Positions 17,588 to 24,670 of a DNA stretch of 64,000 nucleotides are shown in pieces. The notes beneath the pieces were generated by a model that was not told the DNA's origin, ran no database searches, and saw only the letters and a list, made by a program, of their open reading frames with translations. Within the stretch, counting starts at the first letter, position 1. Every line of letters starts with the position of its first letter. A program made the position numbers and the translations under genes. The stretch covers positions 1-64,000 of the forward strand of contig NZ_JACJPI010000081.1 of NCBI RefSeq assembly GCF_014695975.1. Direction: 5' to 3'. The DNA comes from Leptolyngbya sp. FACHB-321 (lineage in GTDB: Bacteria > Cyanobacteriota > Cyanobacteriia > Leptolyngbyales > Leptolyngbyaceae).

Positions 17588-19901
17588 ATGGTTAAACGAT
17601 CGCTCCAGGCATCAGAGCTAGGCATTCAGGAAGCAAAACGAGCCTTTGCTTTGAAAGGCTGGACGCAAGAGAATCTCGCTGGCGAGGTGAACTTAAAGAC
17701 ACGCCAACCGATCTGGCGCTTTTTCTCCGGTCAGTCTGTCGAACGCCATGTTTTTCTCGAAATCTGCTCTGTGCTGGGGTTGGCTTGGCGCGAGATTGCC
17801 ATGAATCCACCCGCAGACTTTCCAGAAACGTCTGGGAATAGTCAGTCTGCGGGCGTTGATCTAGAGGCGCTTGTACAAAAGGTGCGATCGCACCGATCCG
17901 CTAAAATTCAAGACCAGGGCGGCATCTTGCAGCTCTTAGATATCAGTCGTCCCGTCAGCATTGATGACATTTATATTGATGTCAATATCTTGGAGGAAAT
18001 TGCGAGCCAGCAATCGGTGGCGATCGAAGACCTGAAAAACTTGGGACCCGAAGCGTTCGATCGCTTTGGGCTCGGCACGGTAGACCAAAAGCAAGTACCG
18101 GGTATACAGGTAGTTGAAACGTATTCTAAGCTCCGAGTGTTGGGCAAACCAGGCGTTGGTAAAACCACGTTTCTACAGCATCTCGCTATCCAGTGCAATA
18201 ACGGCACGTTTGCCGCAGACCGGGTGCCCATCTTCATCGCGCTGAAAAACTTTGCGGACGAGTCTAGAAGCAGCGGCGAATTCAGCCTTTTAACCTACAT
18301 CCGTCAAGAATTTTTCACCGCTGGTTTGACCGACCCAACTGCGATCGAAACGCTGTTGCAAGCAGGCAGGGTCATGCTCTTGCTGGATGGTATGGATGAA
18401 GTGCTGAATCAAGAGAGCACTGCCGTCCTACGCGAAATGCGTCGCTTTGCGGACAAATATCACAGCAATCAATTTGTAGCAACCTGTCGCACGGCAGCGC
18501 AAAAGCTCAGGCTGCGGGGCTTTACCGATGTTGAAATTGCCCCCTTCAGCCAGGGACAAATCACTGCGTTTGCCCAAAAATGGTTTGTTGCCTTCACCAA
18601 GACCACTGCTCAGGCAGGGCAGGCAGAGTCCGATCAATTTGTACAAAAGCTGGACTTGCCGGAAAACTGGCAGTTTCGCCAACTGATTGTTACTCCCCTG
18701 TTTTTGCACCTTGCTTGCTGGGTGTTTCATGGTCAAGCAAAATTTCCGACCAAGCGCACAGAGTTTTATAAGCAAGGACTAGACCTGCTTTTGGGCAAAT
18801 GGGATGAAGCCAGAGGCATTGAGCGCGATGATGTGTATCGAGACTTTCTTATTGCCCCAAAAGCTCAAGCTGTTGAGCCAGATTGCAGCGGCATCGTTTG
18901 AGCGGGGTCAATACTTCTTTGAGCAGCGCGTGCTGGAACAATACATTGGAGACTACATACGGAGTTTGGCAGCGGTTCCCCCTGAGCCAGAAGCCCTGCA
19001 AGTTGAGAGCGAAGCAGCGCTAAGGGCGATCGAAGCACAGCATGGTCTCTTGGTAGAACGGGCACGCGGGGTGTTTTCCTTCTCCTATCTGGCGTTTCAA
19101 GAATACTTTACGGCGCGCAACATCGTTGCCAGCTATAACTTGGAGGCATTTGAACAAGCCCTGAGTGGGTTGGTCAGTCACCTCACCGATCCACACTGGC
19201 GCGAAATCTTCTTGTTGACTACGGCAATGCTGCGGAGTGCCGACTCTCTTATGCAGTTGATGAAGCAACAGATTGATGCGTTGGTTGCGAAAGACCCTTA
19301 CCTACAGGAGTTTTTGACCTGGGCAAGCCAAAAAGCGCAGCTTGTTCCATCCCCACCGAAGGTCGCGACGGGACGAGCCTTTTACCTAGCGCTTGCTCGG
19401 ACACCTCATGTTGCGTCTCAATTTGTTTTAGCCAGCACCCTTGATCAAGGGATGTTTCTGGATGCGGCACTGGATGACCTGCTGCTCAATTGTGCGATCG
19501 AGCAAAGCCAGTCTTTTGCTCATGCTTATGCCTGTAGCGATGCGCTCAACAACCTTCTGGTGATTGTGCTAGATGCAGGCTTTCAAAAATCACTGCAACA
19601 ACTTAAAGATCAATTACCCAATGCCACTCAAAATCAGCATCACTGGCAACTCTGGTGGAAGACGCACTACACCGCCTGGGTAGAACAATTGAGAAGTACG
19701 ATCGCAGACTATCGCAACATCCACCACCAATGGCGGTTCAGCCCTGAGCAACAGCAAACGCTGCAACATTATTACGATGCTAATCAACTCCTACTGGATT
19801 GTTTACGCAGCAATTCTGAGGTAACAGCCGCAGTGCGACAAGAAATTGAAGCAACATTATTATTGCCGCAGAAAGAACTTGAGAAGAGAGAGTGGGAATA
19901 G
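17588..19901 (+). pseudogene. NACHT NTPase with N-terminal HTH-like domain, split by a frameshift
   Basis: Two frames together make one NACHT (STAND) protein of about 770 residues. The first (17588-18901) has an N-terminal helical domain common in cyanobacterial signalling proteins (KGWTQENLAGEVNLKTRQPI, FLEICSVLGLAWREIA). A linker follows, then Walker A GKPGVGKTTF (about 186), Walker B VMLLLDGMDEVL (about 262) and RFADKYHSNQFVATCR. At about 18845-18854 the frame must shift by one base. The next frame then continues LLPQKLKLLSQIAAASFERG and FSFSYLAFQEYFTARNIV, the standard NACHT winged-helix continuation, to 19901. Removing one base in TTTCTTATTG joins them as RDFLLPQKLKLL. It could be a true mutation, a sequencing error, or less likely programmed shifting. 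Confidence 0.8.
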
Positions 19902-20203
19902 AAGTTAGCTTGCGATTCTTTTTGCTAAAGTTCAAATTTTTAGCTTAACTTATACAATCTCAACTTTATTCAAACAGTCGGTATACGCGATTTCTAACCT
20001 CTGGTTGTTACGCTTGAAATAGAAGCTAAACAACCGTCGATTTAGAACAATGTGCAGACAGCAAATCTGTCTTACATAAACGTTGTCTTTTATTGAAAAT
20101 TAAGGTAATGGCTTAAGACAGGAAATGAAACCGGGTTACAAAAAGCTTTTGTAAGAAAGCGATACCGTTGTCAAATTAAACGTCATCTACAGTGAATACA
20201 TTC

Positions 20204-20401
20204 ATGTCTGCGTCAAGTTCATTCTCAACGCATTTAAGGCTCGATCGTAGTCATCAGTTATTTTCTGACACAGTAGCCAAACGCTCAACCCCATATCGGC
20301 ATCATTGCTTGCTTTGTTCAGCAGTCTTACTACGTCATGTGCGCTCAGGTGGGCTTTATTGGCGCTGTAGCTATTGCCAGGAAGAAATGCCAATTTTATA
20401 A
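20204..20401 (+). CDS. small zinc-ribbon-like protein
   Basis: About 65 residues (69 if the GTG at 20192 is used). The C-terminal half holds two cysteine knuckles, CLLC and CSYC, separated by AVLLRHVRSGGLYWR, then QEEMP. The spacing looks like a zinc ribbon, and the sequence LLRH...YW..C..C.QEMP recalls small cyanobacterial proteins of unknown function. The neighbouring DNA is non-coding, with the frameshifted NACHT gene 290 bp upstream and a degenerate receiver 835 bp downstream. Codon usage is not informative at this length. Confidence 0.55.
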   Translation: MSASSSFSTHLRLDRSHQLFSDTVAKRSTPYRHHCLLCSAVLLRHVRSGGLYWRCSYCQEEMPIL

Positions 20402-21236
20402 AACGACATTGGTTTGAACGAGACTAGAAAAAATAGCATCAAAGCTTGGGGCTCTATAAATCTGATCAAGAATTGTCTTTCTTTAGGCAAAGATCAGTAC
20501 CTCCAAGTTTAGATCCAGAAACTTGCTTTCTCCCTGACTCTAGCTTCAAAGAATGGTGTTAGAAACCCTCCTCTGCTTGTAGATTCTGCCTCACTAAGCA
20601 CCACTATCGTTTTGGCACCCACTCAGCTATAGATTGGCGCTGTACCTAACACCATTTCAATCGGATAAGTAGTTGAGCATAATTATTTGTAAGCTGCATT
20701 GAGACATTCGACGTGAGTTTTCGACCTAAGCGCTCAAGCCGAAGGGCACTCAGCCCTACATATACGCGGGTTGAGCGCAATCGAAGCCTAGTCTCTCACT
20801 GGTGCTTAATTCAACCCTCCTGCTAGCAAAAGGATGAGGGTTAAGGGATAAATCGAAGCCCTTGCTTAAAGGAATTTTCAAGGTTTAGGTCTTCCTAACG
20901 TTCTCTTCGGCTGCCATATGTCCATTTTCCGGTTTCAGAATGAGAGCTATAGAGGCGCTTCTTACAAAGCTTTAGAGCAGACGTACACCAGAAGCTAGGA
21001 CATTTTGAAGTCAGTCCTAAGCCTTGTTACATTTTGTGTCGTACTCACTCAACCGATCTAATTCGCTCAGGAGATCAAACGGTCATCTGCCAATGTGTAG
21101 AGATTGAGCTTCTCATCTAAGTTCAAGCAGAAAGCTTCTCCTTAACTGTTGGCTAACCCGATCAGTTTACTCTCTTGAGCCGATTGGGTTTTCTACTTTT
21201 CCATCACGGGTGTAACGCCTATCTGGAGGTCCTAAT
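20402..21236. other. 835-bp intergenic region containing one dispersed-repeat copy
   Basis: Apart from the repeat copy at 20823-20917 nothing is recognised. Its right end carries a strong Shine-Dalgarno (CTGGAGGTCCTAAT, 21223-21236) for the receiver gene. The segment from 20402 to 20820 shows no coding bias or conserved motif by eye. Confidence 0.5.
20823..20917 (-). repeat. dispersed repeat, copy C (reverse orientation)
   Basis: Read on the minus strand it begins ATGGCAGCCGAAGAGAACGTT, passes CTTTAAGCAAGGGCTTCGAT and CCTCATCCTTTTGCTAG, and so matches the copies at 5144-5234 and 23527-23624 over its whole length with scattered substitutions and small indels. Confidence 0.8.
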
Positions 21237-21773
21237 ATGCTTCTTACCCATCCCCGATCTTCTCGAATTGAGCTACTTAAAAGCGTGCAGGTGCTAGTGG
21301 TTGATAACGATCAAGACAGCAGAGTGCTTTACCATGCTTTGCTCAAAGGCTGTGGCGCAAATGTCGTTAGCTGCGACTCTATCAAGGAAGCGTTAACTGT
21401 CTTTGATTGGCTCTCACCTCAGATTTTGCTTTGCGAGATGCGCTTTTTAGGCGAAAGCATTGAGACCCTGGTCACAAAATTGCATGACATGGAACGAAAG
21501 GGCGGTCAGTACATTCCAGCGATCGCCATTACGACCTTGATTACGGATGGCCTTGCCCAAATTCTCAACACTGGTTTTGAGGGCTTTTTGTTGAAGCCAA
21601 TTGATCTAGATGAGTTAGTCTGCATGATGCGGCATCTAGTGCGTACCAGAAAAACGAAGCTCTTTGCTTACAGCCCTATAGAAACTAAGTTAAGAGCTAA
21701 ACGAGCAACAAAAACTCATGTGCCAGGAGCGCTGACAAGCTCCACACATCCAGTCGAGAATTATAATGATTAA
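21237..21773 (+). CDS. receiver-domain protein with Glu at the phospho-acceptor position
   Basis: The 178-residue protein has a single CheY-like receiver (about 17-140): acidic pocket VLVVDNDQDS (Asp23, Asp25), then SPQILLCEMRFLG where Glu67 occupies the normal Asp position, AIAITTL as the switch strand and FLLKPID with the conserved Lys. The Asp-to-Glu change would prevent ordinary phosphotransfer and may mimic the active state. The 40-residue basic tail has no output domain. It has an excellent Shine-Dalgarno (GGAGGT) and overlaps the following truncated kinase by eight bases. Confidence 0.8.
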   Translation: MLLTHPRSSRIELLKSVQVLVVDNDQDSRVLYHALLKGCGANVVSCDSIKEALTVFDWLSPQILLCEMRFLGESIETLVTKLHDMERKGGQYIPAIAITTLITDGLAQILNTGFEGFLLKPIDLDELVCMMRHLVRTRKTKLFAYSPIETKLRAKRATKTHVPGALTSSTHPVENYND

Positions 21774-22225
21774 AAGTGCAAAAGCATCGAGCGAAACACA
21801 AGCAAAGCTTGAGCAACTTAAAGATAACTTCTTAAGCACGGTTTCACACGAACTGCGATCGCCAGTGACTAATATCAAAATGGCGACTCAGATGCTAAAA
21901 ATCCTCTTTCAGGATGACGATCTGCAAGCGCCACCAATTACTGCTCGTCTAGGTTCAGCTTCAGCTTCTAAGCCAACCACAGACTCCTCTAAACAGGTAG
22001 GTGAAGCACTCCTATCATCATTAAAAGTAAGAGCAGCACATTACATCCAACTTTTAGAACGTGAGTGCGATAAAGAAGTTAATCTCTTAATTCCTAGATT
22101 TAAGTGAGCCAGAAAGCAAAAACTTTCTCCAATGGGCTGCTTTTGTATCAAACAATTCAGATCCTTTAAAGCAGCTATGCGGTGCTGGTAAGGATGAGAC
22201 GAGGAATGCAGCATGGATAATCTGA
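21766..22225 (+). pseudogene. histidine kinase remnant (HisKA only, frameshifted)
   Basis: The frame starting at ATG 21766 gives the dimerisation/phosphoacceptor domain: LKDNFLSTVSHELRSPVTNI with the phospho-acceptor His28, and the second helix YIQLLERECDKEVNLL. It then stops at 22105. Shifting one base at about 22093 continues LDLSEPESKNFLQWAAF and runs to TGA 22223, overlapping the start of the next gene. This matches where kinases of this kind continue NDLLDLxR. No HATPase domain follows in any frame, so the catalytic half is lost. The overlap with the receiver gene suggests a former two-component operon. Confidence 0.7.
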
Positions 22226-23376
22226 AAGTGATTGTGATTGGTGCTGGGATGGGTGGCTTGACCACAGGCATCGCCTTGCAGCAGGCGGGCTACACCGTTG
22301 AGCTTTACGATCGTGTCCGTGAGTTACGTCCCGCAGGTGCTGCCATTTCGCTCTGGTCAAACGGGGTGAAGGTGCTAAATCAACTGGGTTTAAGTCAGGC
22401 GATTGCTAGCATTGGCGGACAAATGGATCGCATGGCGTACTACAGCCACACCGGCGAAAAACTCAATGATTTTAGCCTGCTCCCTTTAATTGAACGGGTG
22501 GGTCAGCGTCCGTACCCGGTGGCGCGGACTGATCTGCAACAGATGCTGCTGCAAGCCTTTGGGGCCGAGAATGTGCGTCTGGGCATGAAGTGTGTTGGTG
22601 TCGAACAGGATGTGACTAGCGTGACTGCTCGCTTTGAGGACGGCAGCACTACAACAGGCGATGTGCTGGTTGCAGCCGATGGCACGCACTCGCTCCTGCG
22701 CCCCTACGTGTTGGGGCAACCGCTCGATCGTCGCTACGTGGGTTACGTCAACTGGAATGGGCTGGTGCCTGCAACGGATGAACTGGCTCCTCCTACAAGC
22801 TGGGTCATCTATGTGGGTGAACACAAACGCGCCTCGTTGATGCCGATCGCGGAAGATCGCTTTTACTTCTTCTTCGATGTGCCTATGTCGAAGGAGAAGG
22901 CTCAGGAGTCCGGTGAGCTTCGTGCTGAACTGGAACACTCTTTTGCTGGCTGGGCGACCCCGGTGCAAACGTTGATTCAACGTCTGGAGCCAGACAAAAC
23001 CAATCGCGTGCTGATTCATGATATTGAACCGCTAGAAACTCTGGTGCGTGGTCGCGTCGCACTACTAGGAGACTCGGCACATGGTGCTGCTCCTGATCTA
23101 GGGCAGGGTGGCAGTCAGGCGATCGAAGATGCGTTTGTGTTGACAAATTGTCTGAAAACTACAACCCTTAGCGTCGCTGATGCCCTCCAGCACTATGAAG
23201 CCGATCGCAAAGAGCGCGTTGCTGATATCATCACTCGTGCCCGCAAACGTGCCGATATGATCCATGGCAAAGATCCCGCAAAAACCCAAAAGTGGTACGA
23301 AGAACTGAAGTATGACGATGGCACAGAGACGATCGACGGAATTGCGAAAACAATTCTGGCTGGACCGTTGGGGTGA
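22213..23376 (+). CDS. hpxO: FAD-dependent urate hydroxylase
   Basis: This is a 387-residue class A flavin monooxygenase that would oxidise urate to 5-hydroxyisourate with NADH and O2. The FAD sites are VIVIGAGMGGLTTGIALQQAG (about 5-25), the DG motif VLVAADGTHSLLRP and the GD motif ALLGDSAHGAAPDLGQGG. Beyond the general flavoprotein features it matches Klebsiella-type HpxO in specific stretches: GAAISLWSNGVK, GYVNWNGLVP, RFYFFFDVP, a KARKRxDxxHGKD-like helix and the terminal TILAGPLG. No other purine-degradation gene (hydantoinase, OHCU decarboxylase, allantoinase) is nearby. Start ATG 22213 lies within the tail of the kinase remnant. Confidence 0.82.
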   Translation: MDNLKVIVIGAGMGGLTTGIALQQAGYTVELYDRVRELRPAGAAISLWSNGVKVLNQLGLSQAIASIGGQMDRMAYYSHTGEKLNDFSLLPLIERVGQRPYPVARTDLQQMLLQAFGAENVRLGMKCVGVEQDVTSVTARFEDGSTTTGDVLVAADGTHSLLRPYVLGQPLDRRYVGYVNWNGLVPATDELAPPTSWVIYVGEHKRASLMPIAEDRFYFFFDVPMSKEKAQESGELRAELEHSFAGWATPVQTLIQRLEPDKTNRVLIHDIEPLETLVRGRVALLGDSAHGAAPDLGQGGSQAIEDAFVLTNCLKTTTLSVADALQHYEADRKERVADIITRARKRADMIHGKDPAKTQKWYEELKYDDGTETIDGIAKTILAGPLG

Positions 23377-23384
23377 AGGTCTGA

Positions 23385-23440
23385 GGAAGGGAAGGGGTGA
23401 GGGGGTGAAGAAGGGCAGAGGTGAAGGGGTGGGGATCGTT
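23385..23440 (+). repeat. GA-rich short tandem repeat
   Basis: Purine-rich repetition (GAAGGGGTGAGGGGGTGAAG and variants) lies directly after the hpxO stop. It is the same class as the tract at 12735-12890. Confidence 0.7.
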
Positions 23441-23460
23441 CGCGCCTGACATTACATAAG

Positions 23461-23510
23461 CTGCCTACGTAGGCTAGCAGGCATCAAGGTTGGAGCATCC
23501 GCGTAGGCAG
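23461..23510 (+). terminator. possible hairpin downstream of hpxO
   Basis: CTGCCTACG (23461-23469) and CGTAGGCAG (23502-23510) can form a 9-bp stem with a 32-base loop, followed by TTTAAGCTTTTT. The long loop makes terminator function uncertain. Confidence 0.35.
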
Positions 23511-23526
23511 TTTAAGCTTTTTGGGT

Positions 23527-23624
23527 ATGGCAGTCGAAGAGAACGTTAGGACAGACTCAATCCTTAAAATGTCCTTTGAGCAAGGGCTTCTATTCACCCT
23601 TCATTCCTCATCCTTTTGCTATAT
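23527..23624 (+). repeat. dispersed repeat, copy B
   Basis: A 98-bp sequence begins ATGGCAGTCGAAGAGAACGTT, contains CTTTGAGCAAGGGCTTC and ends CCTTTTGCTATAT. It is homologous to copies A and C and carries a small extra block (TTCATTCC) relative to copy A. It is intergenic between hpxO and the DUF3298 gene. Confidence 0.8.
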
Positions 23625-23693
23625 GGCTGCGCTAGTGCTTCTGTAGCGATGGTTTTGACTGCTCAGCAAAGAGATGTGTCAGGCAGTCAAATC

Positions 23694-24563
23694 CTAACGT
23701 TTACCAGCGGTAGTGTTGGGTAGAAACACGTTCAGCGCACCATCTGGCTTAATGTGTGCCCTTAACTGGTTATGGCTGAGAAAGTATTTGCCAGAGGGTT
23801 GCAGCGCCAGAATGACATGGGGAAAGCCGAAGTCGTAGAGAAACGTAATTCCTTTGTCGCTGATCGTAAAACTATCGAGATGCTTGGTTTGAAAGCGTTG
23901 ATTCTTGAGCTGCTCCCGCAGATCGGCACCCTCCTTGTCGCCGTTTGCGATCGCCTGTTTTACTTCAGCCTGCATCGCTTTATTAACCATCGCCGCGATC
24001 GTGCTCAGTGATTCCCGCTTGAACACATCTGCCGCTTTTACCACTTTGCCCGTCTTCAGGTTGACCAACCGATGCTTGTTAGAAGAACTGGGATAGGCAC
24101 CACTACCGCTCCTGGTAAACGTGAGATCCAGCAGCGAGTTTTGGTTGTAGTTCACCGTATAGTCAATTTCGCTCAACCACCAGCTTGCCAAAAACTCTGC
24201 CCGTAGCTCTGCGATCGACTGCCCCAAAACGCTTTTAAGACTGACGGCTGACTGCACATTTCGCAATACTGCCGGATTTGTCAGCCCTGTCACTTGAGGA
24301 TACTTGACGATCGCTTCTTTGTAATCTGGGTACTCCTGCCCTTTTTTGCCACGAACGAACGTCACCGTTTTGGTTTCAACCAGAACGCGATCGCCCTGTG
24401 GCGGTTTAGGAGACAGAGACAAGCGATTGGATCGATCGATTGCTCCGTCTCCTAGTCTGACTACTGATGCCTTGGGAGACGATAGCTCGTGAGCCTTTAA
24501 TGGCACGCTAGCCATCAACACCGAGCATCCAGCAAACAACCCAACGAGAAGGGAAATTTTCAT
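23694..24563 (-). CDS. exported DUF3298 (RsiV-like) domain protein
   Basis: This 289-residue protein begins with a signal peptide (LLVGLFAGCSVLMASVPLKA). The C-terminal half (about 130-270) carries the DUF3298 pattern: ASWWLSEIDYTVNYNQNSLL, a region LVNLKTGKVVKAADVFK, a helix of KQAIANGDKEGADL and the ending ITFLYDFGFPHVILALQPSG. Relatives include the extracellular lysozyme-binding part of RsiV, but here there is no anti-sigma N-terminus or transmembrane helix. A periplasmic binding role is plausible. It lies 108 bp downstream of the CHAT gene on the same strand. Confidence 0.7.
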   Translation of the reverse strand: MKISLLVGLFAGCSVLMASVPLKAHELSSPKASVVRLGDGAIDRSNRLSLSPKPPQGDRVLVETKTVTFVRGKKGQEYPDYKEAIVKYPQVTGLTNPAVLRNVQSAVSLKSVLGQSIAELRAEFLASWWLSEIDYTVNYNQNSLLDLTFTRSGSGAYPSSSNKHRLVNLKTGKVVKAADVFKRESLSTIAAMVNKAMQAEVKQAIANGDKEGADLREQLKNQRFQTKHLDSFTISDKGITFLYDFGFPHVILALQPSGKYFLSHNQLRAHIKPDGALNVFLPNTTAGKR

Positions 24564-24670
24564 AAAATCTTGACTTAAGCGACTAGGTTTAGTTTTGACA
24601 AATGATGCTAACTATTCCCAGCCAACCTAACACTTGTTCAATCCATGTCAATTCCTTGTTACACCCATCC

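Noticed and set aside
20202-20393. 63-codon minus-strand frame opposite the zinc-ribbon gene
   Set aside because: The plus-strand frame has two CxxC pairs; the reverse frame has no motif.
22486-23019. 177-codon minus-strand frame inside hpxO
   Set aside because: It is a shadow of a confidently assigned flavoprotein.
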